Assembly (NCBI GenBank): GCA_029550525.1
Contig: JAKPHF010000062.1
Location: 1 to 64,000, forward strand
DNA from: Planctomycetota bacterium
Lineage (GTDB): Bacteria > Planctomycetota > Phycisphaerae > UBA1845 > PWPN01
DNA length: 64,000 bases
Direction of reading: 5' to 3'
This document shows positions 24,632-33,781 of this stretch, piece by piece (within the stretch, counting starts at the first letter, position 1; each line of letters starts with the position of its first letter). The notes beneath the pieces were generated by a model, which had not been told where the DNA came from, made no database searches, and worked only from the letters and a program-made list of their open reading frames with translations. Made by a program: the position numbers and the translations under genes.

Positions 24632-27600
24632 TTACACCACCTGCAGCTCGAACCGGACCGGCGTTCCTTCGATCTCTCCCGAATGCTTGGCGTCCGTCAG
24701 CGACGAATCCAGCGTCAGTTCCGTGGCCAGCGTCTCGCCCTTGATGTAGTCGGCGTTGGCCATAATGGCTTCGGCCACCGGGCCGGCGGCACTTACCCGC
24801 AACGTAATGCGAGCCTGGTACGCAAGTTGCGCTTCCTTACGTGCCGTCTGCACCAGGTGCACGAAGTCGCGGGCCAAGCCCTCGGACTTCAGTTCCGGCG
24901 TGATCTCCGTGCTCAGCACGACCACCACCTGCCGACCCTGTGCGGCGGCCCAGCCCTCACGGGCCTTGAGCGTCACCTGCACGTCCTCGGCCGTCAGTTC
25001 CACAATCTGGCCGGCCACGCTCAGTTCCGCTTTGCCCGCCTCTTCCAGTTGCCGGCGTAACGCGGCCGCGTCCGCCCCGGCCAGAGCATTCTTGATCTGC
25101 GGGGCGAGCTTGCCGAACTTGGGTCCCAGGGCTTTGAAGTTCGGTTTCACCTCGTAGGACACATACTTGTCAGCCTGCGTGGCGAACTCGATCCGCTTGA
25201 CGTTCAATTCGTCCATGATCAGCGGAAGATGGCCGCTCAGCCACTGCTCGTGTGCCGGATCGGCCAGCACGATCTCCACCACCGGCAGGGGCTGACGCAC
25301 CTTGATCTTCGCGTCCATGCGGGCGGCCCGCCCAAGCGAGGCAATCTCGCGCACGATGGCCATCTCACGCAGGAGAGCCTGGTCGATCCGGCTGGCGTCC
25401 GCCTGCGGGTAGTCGCACAGATGCACGCTTTCCTTCGCATCGGCAAACTGCGACCGCACCAGGTTCTGATACAACGACTCGGCAAAGAACGGCACGAACG
25501 GCGCGATGAGCCGGCTCAACGTCTCCAGGCAGGTCCACAGCGTGTGGTAGGCCGCCTGCTTGTCGGCGTCCAGCCCCGACCGCCAGAACCGGTCGCGCGA
25601 CCGGCGAACGTACCAGTTGCTCAGCCCGTCCACGAACTCCACCAGCCGGCGGCACGCGGGGTAGTTCTCGTAGCGGTCCATGGCCTCGCGCACGTCGGCG
25701 ATGGTCTGGTTCAGCTCCGCCAGCACCCAGCGGTCCAGTTCGCTCAACTGCATCGAGGGACTGGCATCTCGCCCGTCCTTGCCGGCGGGCGACCAGTTGT
25801 CGATGTTCGCGTAGATCACGAAGAAGCTGTAGACGTTGTACAGCTTGATCAGGAACTCGCGCTTGTCGGTCGCGATGACCTCTTCCTTGAACCGCACGCC
25901 CGTCCACGGCGTCTGAGCCGACAGCATCGACCATCGCATGGCGTCGGCGCCTTCGCGATCGAAGATGGCACTCGGTTCCTTGTAGTTCCGCTTGGACTTC
26001 GACAGCTTCTTGCCGTCCTCGCCCGCCATGAGCCCCAACACGATGCAGTTGCGGAACGGATGCGGATAGGCTTTCGGGAACGTCGCGTCGGACCGGTTCG
26101 AGGATCCGCCCGTGTTCGAGCCCGCGGCTTGCGAGTCTTCGGAGAACAGCATGGTGCTGATCGCCAGCAGCGTGTAGAACCAGCCGCGGGTCTGGTCGAT
26201 GGCTTCGCTGATGAAGTCGGCCGGGAACCGTTCGCGGAACAGCTTCTCGCTGCCCGGCACGTGCGGGTAGCCCCACTGGGCGAACGGCATGGCTCCGCTG
26301 TCGAACCAGCAGTCGATCACTTCGGGCACGCGCCGCATGCGGGCCCCGGGGGCGAACGGCGAATCGTACGTGATGGCGTCGATCCACGGTCGGTGCACCA
26401 TCAGGTCGTCCACCAACTGCGGATTTTCGCGCTTGGCCTGCTCCCACACCTCCATGCCGGTTGCACCCGGCTTGGAGATGAGCTCCGCATACGAGCTCAC
26501 CGCTTCCTGCCGACCGGTCTTCTCGCATTCCCAGATAGGCAGCGGCGTTCCCCAGAACCGCTCGCGCGACAGCGCCCAGTCCACGTTGCCTTCGAGGAAG
26601 TGGCCGAACCGCCCGGTCTTGATGTGATCGGGCAGCCAGTTGATCTTGTCGTTGTTGGCCAGAAACGCGTCGCGGAACGCCGTGGTCCGGATGAACCAGC
26701 TCTTGCGTGCGTACTGGATGAGCGGGTCGTCCTCGGCCCGCCAGCAGAACGGGTAATCGTGGCGATACTGCTCGCGCTTGAGCAGAACGCCCTTGTCCTT
26801 CATCCAGCGGATGATGTCGGCGTCCGCCTCTTTGCAGAATCGCCCGGCGAAGTCCGTGGCCTCGGGCACGAACGTGCCGTCCGGTGCGATCAACTGGAGG
26901 AACCCGAAGCCGTTTTCGGTGGCGGCGCGGTAGTCGTCCTCGCCGAACGCCGGGGCGACATGCACGATACCGGTGCCCGCGTCCAGCGTCACGAAGTCCG
27001 CCCCCAGCACCTCCCACGCCTTGCCGCCCTCGGGCGTCTTGTACTTGAAGATGGGCTCGTATTTGGTGCCGATCAGTTCCTTGCCCCGGACCGTGCGGAC
27101 CGTGCGGACGTCCTTCTCCAGATCGACCGGCAGTCCCTTGAACACGGCCGCCAGCCGATCTTTGGCCAGGATGAACTGCTCATCGCCCACCTCCACCTGC
27201 ACGTAGTCGAGCCCGGGATGCACGGCCAGCGCGACGTTGCTGGGCAACGTCCAGGGCGTGGTCGTCCAGGCCAGGAAGCTCACCTTCGGGTCGTCCGCCA
27301 GGCGAAAACGCACGGTCACCGACGGGTCGTCCACCTCCCGGTAGCCCTGGCCCACTTCGCCGGACGACAGAGCCGTTCCGCCCTGCGGCCACCACCACAC
27401 GACCTTGTGTCCCTGGTACAGGAGCCCGCGACGAAACAGCGTGGCCAGCGCCCACCACACGCTCTCGACGTACGACTTGTGATAGGTGACATACGCCTCT
27501 TGGAGGTTGACCCAGAAGCCCAGTCGCCGCGTGAGCTCCTCCCACTCCTTCATGTACCGGAACACGCTCTCCTGGCAGAGCCGGTTGAACTTTTCCGTCC

Positions 27601-27934
27601 CGTAGGCTTCGATTTCGGCCTTGGTGTGGATACCCAGCTCTTTGCAGACCTCGGCCTCGACGGGCAAACCGTGCGTGTCCCAGCCGCCCTTGCGATGGCA
27701 GTAGTAGCCCGTCATCGTCCGGTAGCGGGGGAAAACGTCCTTGATCGTGCGGGTCAGACAATGGCCCGGGTGCGGCAGGCCGTTGGCCGTCGGCGGCCCC
27801 TCATAGAAGATGAACGGCGGCGCCCCCTCGCGCTGGGCGAGCGACTTGGCGTAAATATCGTTGCGTTCCCAGAACTCGAGGATCTCGCGTTCCGAGGCCG
27901 GAAAATCAAATTGTGCCGGTACGTCTTTGAACAT
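24632..27934 (-). CDS. ileS: Isoleucyl-tRNA synthetase, eukaryote-like long form
   Basis: 1100 residues, about 150 longer than the common bacterial form. It charges tRNA-Ile with isoleucine. The class I signatures are HPGH at 55-58 and KLSKSKRNY near 640. The editing domain lies in about 200-400 (FLAWTTTPWTLPSN, AFGEDDYRA), and an anticodon-binding and long C-terminal region follow. The KLSKSKRN version and the C-terminal domain resemble the eukaryote-like type 2 enzymes, some of which resist mupirocin; resistance here is inference. A run of seven AGACAGG-type heptamers lies about 100 bases upstream. Confidence 0.97.
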   Translation of the reverse strand: MFKDVPAQFDFPASEREILEFWERNDIYAKSLAQREGAPPFIFYEGPPTANGLPHPGHCLTRTIKDVFPRYRTMTGYYCHRKGGWDTHGLPVEAEVCKELGIHTKAEIEAYGTEKFNRLCQESVFRYMKEWEELTRRLGFWVNLQEAYVTYHKSYVESVWWALATLFRRGLLYQGHKVVWWWPQGGTALSSGEVGQGYREVDDPSVTVRFRLADDPKVSFLAWTTTPWTLPSNVALAVHPGLDYVQVEVGDEQFILAKDRLAAVFKGLPVDLEKDVRTVRTVRGKELIGTKYEPIFKYKTPEGGKAWEVLGADFVTLDAGTGIVHVAPAFGEDDYRAATENGFGFLQLIAPDGTFVPEATDFAGRFCKEADADIIRWMKDKGVLLKREQYRHDYPFCWRAEDDPLIQYARKSWFIRTTAFRDAFLANNDKINWLPDHIKTGRFGHFLEGNVDWALSRERFWGTPLPIWECEKTGRQEAVSSYAELISKPGATGMEVWEQAKRENPQLVDDLMVHRPWIDAITYDSPFAPGARMRRVPEVIDCWFDSGAMPFAQWGYPHVPGSEKLFRERFPADFISEAIDQTRGWFYTLLAISTMLFSEDSQAAGSNTGGSSNRSDATFPKAYPHPFRNCIVLGLMAGEDGKKLSKSKRNYKEPSAIFDREGADAMRWSMLSAQTPWTGVRFKEEVIATDKREFLIKLYNVYSFFVIYANIDNWSPAGKDGRDASPSMQLSELDRWVLAELNQTIADVREAMDRYENYPACRRLVEFVDGLSNWYVRRSRDRFWRSGLDADKQAAYHTLWTCLETLSRLIAPFVPFFAESLYQNLVRSQFADAKESVHLCDYPQADASRIDQALLREMAIVREIASLGRAARMDAKIKVRQPLPVVEIVLADPAHEQWLSGHLPLIMDELNVKRIEFATQADKYVSYEVKPNFKALGPKFGKLAPQIKNALAGADAAALRRQLEEAGKAELSVAGQIVELTAEDVQVTLKAREGWAAAQGRQVVVVLSTEITPELKSEGLARDFVHLVQTARKEAQLAYQARITLRVSAAGPVAEAIMANADYIKGETLATELTLDSSLTDAKHSGEIEGTPVRFELQVV

Positions 27935-28032
27935 GGCTGAATTTGACGGAAGCTGGAAAGGAGAAGTGAGAAAGTCGGAATCCGCACCGCTGCAACGTCA
28001 AGTTGCATACCACTTCACACTCACCGTGTGAC

Positions 28033-28083
28033 TTCCTGTCTCCTGTCTGCTGTCTCCTGACTCCTGGCTCCTGTCTCCTGTCT
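28033..28083. repeat. Seven-unit heptamer tract between MATE gene and ileS
   Basis: On the minus strand: GACAGGA, GACAGGA, GCCAGGA, GTCAGGA, GACAGCA, GACAGGA, GACAGGA. It starts about 14 bases after the MATE stop; all units keep the 7-nt register. Confidence 0.8.
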
Positions 28084-28097
28084 TGAAATTCCGCATT

Positions 28098-29756
28098 CTA
28101 TGCGGGGCTTGCCGGGCTGCCAACGCCCGCGTCACCGGGCTGCGCCTGGGCAGTTGAATCGACGACCGACGGCTCATCGCGGCCGATCACGTCCAGTTTC
28201 TCCCAGGCCGCCCACCGCCAGCGGGCCCACAACGTCACGCCGATGGTAACGACAAACAGTGTGGCGAAGATCCACGGCCCCCGCGAACCCAGATGCGGGA
28301 AATACTTGGCCATCACCCATCCGCCGCCGATCATGATGACCCAGGCCTGCGTGGCTCCGACCACCGTCGGCCAGCGGGTGTCCCCCGCTCCGCGCAGGGC
28401 GTTGTTGTACGTGATGGCCACGGCGTCGAACAGTTGGAAGACGGCCGCGAAGATCAGCAGTTCCACGCCCAATGCGATCACGTCCGCATCGCTGGAAAAG
28501 ATCTCCATCAACGGCCGACCGAACACCACGAACAGCAGGCCCATGAAGCCCATGTACGCCATGTTCAGGAGTGTGCCCAGCTTGGTCCGCCGATAGGCCA
28601 GATGCAGCCGGCGTTCGCCGATGGCTCGCCCAACCGCCGTGGACACCGCCAGGCCGATCCCGACCGCGGGCATGAATGACAGCTCGGTATACCTCCATAC
28701 CGTGGCTGTCGCGGCCAGATGCGTCTTGCCGAACATCCCGATGATCCAGACCTGGAACGCCGCCCAGGCGCTGATGTCCAACACGAACTGCACGCCCGAA
28801 GGCCACCCGACGTACAGCAGACGGCGAACCTTCTCCGCATCCCACCGCCACGTCGAACGCGCCTCGAACTCCCGGGCCGTCGAGCCGTAGCACATCGCGA
28901 TCAACAGCCACACCGTCCGGAACACGCAAGCGATCACCGTGGCCCAGGCAGTTCCGGCGACGCCCATCGCCGGGAAACCCCACGCGCCCAACGCCATGGC
29001 GTAGGTCAACACGGCATTGAGCACGGTGGATGCGATGGCCGAATGCGTGTTGGCCCACGGCCGGTGAATCCCGATGAAATAGTGAGCCAGCGCCACCTGG
29101 GCGCCCGACACGCCGAGACTCAGCAGCCGGATCTGCGTGTAGATCGACTCCATCTCCTGCACGTCGGCGTCGTGTCTGAACAGAGCGTACATCTGTGGCA
29201 CGAAAGGCCACAATGCGAATCCGGCCACGCCGCCCAGCATGCTGATCCAGAAGCCCTGCCAGGCATACGCCGAGCAGTCGCGGTTGCGTCCGGCTCCGAG
29301 CGACTGGCTCACCACCGTGGTCGTGCAAACCATCGCTCCCAGCAGGAAACCGAATATGCTGAAGAAGACCAAGCCGGCGGAGGAAACCGCAGCTTGAGCC
29401 GCCACCGCATTCGGCAGGAGTGAAACGATATAAAAGTCCGTCACGCTCATGACGGTCTGGGCGACCGTGGTTGCCACATTGGCCACCGCCAGCCCGAAGA
29501 GCAATTTCAGATCGGCTCGCACCCAGCCCGGCGGATTCACCGGCTCGTCGCCGGCCGTTCCGGCCAGAGAATCGCAGACCGAACCGCCTGCCACGCCGGC
29601 CGCCTGGCCGGCCGCCGCCTCGACCGTCTCCGGCGCGAACCCCGCCTCGAGCCCGACGGCTTCCATGCCGGCGCATGAGCCTTCGCCTGCACGCTCGGAC
29701 GGATCCGCTGCCGAGATTGACGAGATTGAACTGGATTGGAGATTTTGTTCGGTCAT
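28098..29756 (-). CDS. MATE-family multidrug/Na+ antiporter
   Basis: 552 residues. It exports cationic compounds or drugs in exchange for Na+ or H+. About twelve transmembrane helices start near residue 85, with the two-fold MATE pattern (FIVSLLPNAVAAQAAVSS, GAMVCTTTVVSQSLGAGRN, VSTAVGRAIGERRL, NNALRGAGDTRWP). The first 80 residues are a Ser/Ala/Gly-rich tail without homology to the fold, unusual for MATE. The ATG directly follows a hairpin and seven T residues (minus strand), so the leader may regulate expression; a later internal start that skips the tail cannot be excluded. Confidence 0.9.
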   Translation of the reverse strand: MTEQNLQSSSISSISAADPSERAGEGSCAGMEAVGLEAGFAPETVEAAAGQAAGVAGGSVCDSLAGTAGDEPVNPPGWVRADLKLLFGLAVANVATTVAQTVMSVTDFYIVSLLPNAVAAQAAVSSAGLVFFSIFGFLLGAMVCTTTVVSQSLGAGRNRDCSAYAWQGFWISMLGGVAGFALWPFVPQMYALFRHDADVQEMESIYTQIRLLSLGVSGAQVALAHYFIGIHRPWANTHSAIASTVLNAVLTYAMALGAWGFPAMGVAGTAWATVIACVFRTVWLLIAMCYGSTAREFEARSTWRWDAEKVRRLLYVGWPSGVQFVLDISAWAAFQVWIIGMFGKTHLAATATVWRYTELSFMPAVGIGLAVSTAVGRAIGERRLHLAYRRTKLGTLLNMAYMGFMGLLFVVFGRPLMEIFSSDADVIALGVELLIFAAVFQLFDAVAITYNNALRGAGDTRWPTVVGATQAWVIMIGGGWVMAKYFPHLGSRGPWIFATLFVVTIGVTLWARWRWAAWEKLDVIGRDEPSVVDSTAQAQPGDAGVGSPASPA

Positions 29757-29792
29757 AAAAAAATCCCCGGCAGCCTGACCGCTCCCGGGGAT
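29757..29792 (-). promoter_or_regulatory. Terminator-like leader hairpin abutting the MATE start codon
   Basis: On the minus strand ATCCCCGG, c, AGC, loop GGTCAG, GCT, g, CCGGGGAT then TTTTTT and ATG. The 3' arm holds GGGGA, the only ribosome-site candidate, about 7 bases before the ATG. It would both terminate transcription and hide the ribosome site. Confidence 0.65.
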
Positions 29793-30080
29793 GTGAAGAA
29801 TCGTCCACCGACACGCACCGGAGCGCTACGTCACCTCGTCAATGCGAAGAATCGACCCCATAGCGATCACCGCACGCTTACTCCTGGTGAGAACGGTACT
29901 CAGCGGTGATTCGACACCGCCGTGAAGGCCGGCGGCGTCATCGAGTGATGTCGCCTGATTTTAACCGGATTCCGCGGACATTCCCAGCAGGGCGCAGTTG
30001 GCGATCGCCTCGCGTTTTTCGTCCCCGGGCGGCTGTCCGGCGGCCTTGCGGTAGTCAGCCGGGACGTCCTCGCCTTTTCG
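29757..30080. other. Leader region of the MATE gene
   Basis: Besides the hairpin, ATGTGAAGAATCG (29791-29803) and ATGCGAAGAATCG (29842-29854) form a direct repeat 51 bases apart. No known riboswitch consensus was recognised and no gene is supported. Confidence 0.5.
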
Positions 30081-30932
30081 CTACTGCTCGCTCTCGTCGG
30101 CCTCTTGCGTGCCACCTCCGGCCGGTTCATACGTCCCGGCCGCCACTTCGGTGAGTTGCTCTTTCACCGCCTCCACTGTCGCCAGATCGCCTGACTCCAC
30201 CCGGCGGGCGATATCCGCGAAGGCTGCGTCCTTGCCCTCGTCCTGGCTGGCAGCGGCCGCGATATCCGGCGGCGGCGCGAAATCCGGCAAGACGATGCGC
30301 CACGCATCTTCTTCCTGCTTGACCGTCAGTTCGACCTGCCTGGGCTCGCCGCCCGCCGGGCCGGCCGCGAAAACCGCCGTTTGCTCGGTGTCGCTGACCT
30401 CCCGCATCTCCTCCACGCGGAGTTCAGCCGCCACCAGGCTGCCCAGCGTCTGCGAGATCGGATAGAAGCCGGTCAAATCGTGGTCGGGGAACTTGGCGTC
30501 AAGCGCGAGCTTCAGCTGCCGTGCCGCTTTCGCCAGCGAGTTGTAGGCCTCCACCATCTCCCGCATCAGCTCGGCCTGATCGCTCGACACCACGTCGGGC
30601 AGCGGGGTCAGATCGCCGGACTGGAGGATCGCCACCAGCGAGTTGGCGGCCGCCTCGGCCGTGGACGTGTCGACGGTCACTTCCTCCGCGAGTTGGTCTT
30701 CTCGCCCAGCCCCGGGAGTCTCCGATGCCGGCTGAGCTGCCGCAGCCCCCAGGATCGCGTCCGCCTTGCGCTCCGGGACAACGATGGGACCCAACATCCG
30801 CCCGTCGTCCGTCGTCATGACGCCGGCGAACTCTTCCCGCGTATCCGCCGTGCCGTCTCGGCAACCGGCCAGTCCACCTGCCCACAGGATCGCCCAGACG
30901 AGACCGACCGGAACTAACCTTTTTTCCAGCAT
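30081..30932 (-). CDS. Lipoprotein of unknown function
   Basis: 283 residues from ATG 30932, preceded by GAGG at 8 bases. The N-terminus is a lipoprotein signal: MLEKRLVPVGLVWAILWAGG followed by lipobox LAGC. The mature part has a helical middle (VVSSDQAELMREMVEAYNSLAKAARQLKLAL) and a beta-rich part (ELTVKQEEDAWRIVLPDF) typical of small secreted proteins with a DUF4878-like layout, though I do not assert that family. The tail is low-complexity, ending GGTQEADESEQ. It lies divergent from kdtA. Confidence 0.78.
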   Translation of the reverse strand: MLEKRLVPVGLVWAILWAGGLAGCRDGTADTREEFAGVMTTDDGRMLGPIVVPERKADAILGAAAAQPASETPGAGREDQLAEEVTVDTSTAEAAANSLVAILQSGDLTPLPDVVSSDQAELMREMVEAYNSLAKAARQLKLALDAKFPDHDLTGFYPISQTLGSLVAAELRVEEMREVSDTEQTAVFAAGPAGGEPRQVELTVKQEEDAWRIVLPDFAPPPDIAAAASQDEGKDAAFADIARRVESGDLATVEAVKEQLTEVAAGTYEPAGGGTQEADESEQ

Positions 30933-31106
30933 GGGGTAAACCTCACGAGGGTACGTCTCAACGCACTCACAGGATACCCACACCGGGGCCTTATGGTCAA
31001 ACGACATAAACCACCGACCCGCACTCATGCGCGGGCATCACGAACTGGCCGCACCGCCAACGAGGCGCGCACTTCCGTGCAGACGGCGCGACGGTATGAT
31101 ACCCGG

Positions 31107-32459
31107 ATGCGTCGAGTCGTGGACGGATGTTATCTCCTGGCCGCCGGAGCGCTTGCACCTATTGTCGTCTACCGTGCGTGTCGTACCGGCAAGTACCGGA
31201 CGGATTGGCGCGAACGGCGCGGCTTTCTGCCCGACTTGGCTCCGTCGCAACGGCGGGTCTGGGTGCACGCGGTCTCCGTCGGCGAGGTGAACGCGGCCCG
31301 CGGCGTCATCGACGTCTGGCGCAAACAGGACCCGCAAACCGAGTTCGTCATCTCGACGACCACCGACACCGGCCTGGCCCGGGCCCGGCAGATCTTCCCC
31401 GGAATGCGGGTCGTACGTTACCCCCTGGATTTCAGTTGGTTTGTCGCGCGAGCCCTGGACCGCATCAAGCCCAATCTCATCGTGCTGGTCGAGTTGGAAC
31501 TGTGGTACCAGTTCGTCACCATGGCCGCCGAACGCAAAATCCCCGTGGCCGTCATCAACGGGCGGCTCAGCGCCCGGAGCGTTCAGCGCTTCAGATGGGT
31601 TCGACCGATCGTCCGCCGCATGTTTGAGTGCCTCGCCTGGGTCGGCGCCCAGAACGAGGTCTACGCCGAGCGGTTCCGCTATATGGGTGTCCCCGCCGAG
31701 CGAGTGAGTGTGACCGGCTCGGTGAAATGGGATGGCGCCGAAGTGGCCGACACCATTCCCGGAAGCGATGCCCTGGCCCGAGCGATGGGCGTGCGGTGCG
31801 ACCAGCCTGTCTGGGTGGCCGGCAGCACCGGCCCGGGCGAAGAAGCCATCATCCTCGATGCATTCCAACGTCTGCGTGAACGGCATCCCGGCCTGCAACT
31901 GGTGATCGTCCCCCGCAAGCCCGAGCGCTTCGACGAAGTGGCCGACCTCATCCGCAAAGCGGGCTTTGCGTGCGTGCGGCGCAGCGAACGTCCCGACACA
32001 GACGCGGACGTCGGTGGTGAGACTCCACCTCCCCCGCCGCATTCCGCCGCGACGGTCTTTCTCGGCGACACCATGGGCGAGTTGCGGAAGTTCTACTGCA
32101 TGGCCTCGGTCGTCCTGGTCGGCCGAAGCCTGGCGGACATGGGCGGATCGGACACCATGGAAGTGGCCGCCCTGGCCAAGCCGATCATCGTCGGACCGCA
32201 CAACGACAATTTCGCCGACACCATCGCTCAATTGCAGCAGGGTCAGGCCGTTCGTATTCTTTCGGCAGACGTCGATGACGCGCGGGCCGCCGCCCATGAA
32301 CTCGCCGAGGTCGCCGACGAAATTCTAAGCGACCCGGCCGCCGCGCGAGCCATGGGGCAGCGGGGGCGACAGGTCGTCCTCGCCAACCGCGGGGCGACGC
32401 AGCGAACGATCGACGTGCTCATGGAGATGCTCAACCGTGCCCAGCACCGCGCTTCGTAA
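31107..32459 (+). CDS. waaA: 3-deoxy-D-manno-octulosonate (Kdo) transferase
   Basis: 450 residues from ATG 31107. It adds Kdo to lipid A precursors at the inner membrane, implying an LPS-type outer membrane. N-terminal membrane segment YLLAAGALAPIVVY, then GT30 motifs VWVHAVSVGEVNAARG near 50, PLDFSWFVARALDRIKPNLIVLVELELW near 110 and VAVINGRLSARS; the GT-B C-terminal half has VGRSLADMGGSDTMEVAALAKPIIVGPHNDNF. The usual GGHNPLEPA is GGSDTMEVA here, a variation in the donor loop. The end overlaps proB by 23 bases. Confidence 0.93.
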   Translation: MRRVVDGCYLLAAGALAPIVVYRACRTGKYRTDWRERRGFLPDLAPSQRRVWVHAVSVGEVNAARGVIDVWRKQDPQTEFVISTTTDTGLARARQIFPGMRVVRYPLDFSWFVARALDRIKPNLIVLVELELWYQFVTMAAERKIPVAVINGRLSARSVQRFRWVRPIVRRMFECLAWVGAQNEVYAERFRYMGVPAERVSVTGSVKWDGAEVADTIPGSDALARAMGVRCDQPVWVAGSTGPGEEAIILDAFQRLRERHPGLQLVIVPRKPERFDEVADLIRKAGFACVRRSERPDTDADVGGETPPPPPHSAATVFLGDTMGELRKFYCMASVVLVGRSLADMGGSDTMEVAALAKPIIVGPHNDNFADTIAQLQQGQAVRILSADVDDARAAAHELAEVADEILSDPAAARAMGQRGRQVVLANRGATQRTIDVLMEMLNRAQHRAS

Positions 32460-33573
32460 ACAACTGATGAGCCAGGTTCGATGCATGGTGGTCAAGGTCG
32501 GGACCGCCCTGCTGACCGGCGACGACGGCCGCCTCGATACCCGCCGGATTTCGCACATTTCCGGGCAATTGGCCGCCCTTCACCAGCGCGGCATCCGCGT
32601 GACGCTGGTCAGCAGTGGTGCCGTCGGAGCGGGCATCGGGCTCACCGGTCAGCCTGGACGTCCCAGGTCCATGCCCATGCTCCAGGCCACCGCGGCCGTC
32701 GGCCAGCCCAGCCTCATGGCGCTGTACGGCCGGGCTCTCGCCCGCCACGGCCTGCACGCCGGTCAGGTCCTGGTCAGCCGTCACGACTTCGAGGAACGCG
32801 TGCGCTACGTCAACATCCGCAACACGCTCGACGCCCTGCACCGGCTGAAGGCCATCCCCATCATCAACGAGAACGACACCATCGCCGTCGAGGAACTCGA
32901 CCGCTTCGCCGACAATGACACCATTTCCGCACTTGTGGCCAACCTGCTGCGGGCTGACCTGCTGGTCATTCTCACCGTCGTGGATGGCCTGCTGGACGCG
33001 CAAGGCAACCTGGTGGATCTGGTCATGCACGTGGACGAGCAGGCCCAAGGCCTGGTCCGCAAGGACAAGTCCAAGCTGGGCAGCGGCGGCATGCGAAGCA
33101 AGCTGGGGGCGGCGAGTCTGGTCACCGAAGCTGGCCAGGGCGTGGTCATCGCCAATGGCCGAAAACCCAATGTGCTGCTCAGGCTGCTCGACGGCGAGCG
33201 AGTGGGCACGATCTTCGCCCCCGCCGCCCGCAAGCGGTCGGCCCGGCAGTGCTGGCTCGCCGGGGCCGTGCGCCCCATCGGCCGAATCGTGCTCGATGAC
33301 GGGGCGGTTCAGGCCGTCCTGCAGCGAGGCAAGAGCCTCCTGGCTCGGGGCATCACGCAGGTCACCGGCCCGTTCCATAGGGGCAGCATCGTGCGGGTTG
33401 TCGCCCCGGACGGTCGGACGATCGCCCACGGCATCTCCAACTACAGCTACGAGGAACTGAATCGCATCAAAGGATTGAAGTCCAGCGAGTTCGCCGCCGT
33501 CCTGGGCCGGCCGTCCCGCGACGAAGTCATCCACCGCGACAACCTCGTCCTGACCGTCGGCAACGGCGACTGA
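32437..33573 (+). CDS. proB: Glutamate 5-kinase
   Basis: 378 residues from GTG 32437, or 368 from ATG 32467; the first start overlaps the end of waaA. It phosphorylates glutamate in the first step of proline synthesis. The amino-acid kinase fold is clear: MVVKVGTALLTGDDG near 17, LVSSGAVGAGIGL near 57, INENDTIAVEE near 148, and KLGSGGMRSKLGAA near 212. The C-terminal PUA domain runs from about 280 (GRIVLDDGAVQAVLQRGKSLL). Coupling a proline gene to a Kdo transferase gene is unusual; proA is not present here. Confidence 0.95.
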   Translation: MPSTALRKQLMSQVRCMVVKVGTALLTGDDGRLDTRRISHISGQLAALHQRGIRVTLVSSGAVGAGIGLTGQPGRPRSMPMLQATAAVGQPSLMALYGRALARHGLHAGQVLVSRHDFEERVRYVNIRNTLDALHRLKAIPIINENDTIAVEELDRFADNDTISALVANLLRADLLVILTVVDGLLDAQGNLVDLVMHVDEQAQGLVRKDKSKLGSGGMRSKLGAASLVTEAGQGVVIANGRKPNVLLRLLDGERVGTIFAPAARKRSARQCWLAGAVRPIGRIVLDDGAVQAVLQRGKSLLARGITQVTGPFHRGSIVRVVAPDGRTIAHGISNYSYEELNRIKGLKSSEFAAVLGRPSRDEVIHRDNLVLTVGNGD

Positions 33574-33781
33574 GCCCATCGGGGCTTCTGAGCCCGATCC
33601 GGTTACGGCGTTGTCAGGCGTACCTGTACCACCAAGCCTCCCGGGCGATCCCGCATGCCGGTTCCCCGTTGCTAGCGCGATGGATCCATTCTTTCTTCGC
33701 GCCAAACTGGCCAGCCTTGCTTATGATATGGTCCGGAACAACCTCTCGCCCGTGGGGTAGCTCGCAATCCGGAGTCAGCAC

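Noticed and set aside
25229..27940. 903-residue open frame on the + strand
   Set aside because: It lies wholly opposite ileS; high GC at third codon positions keeps the antisense frame open. The translation is repetitive in H, R, V and L and has no domain.
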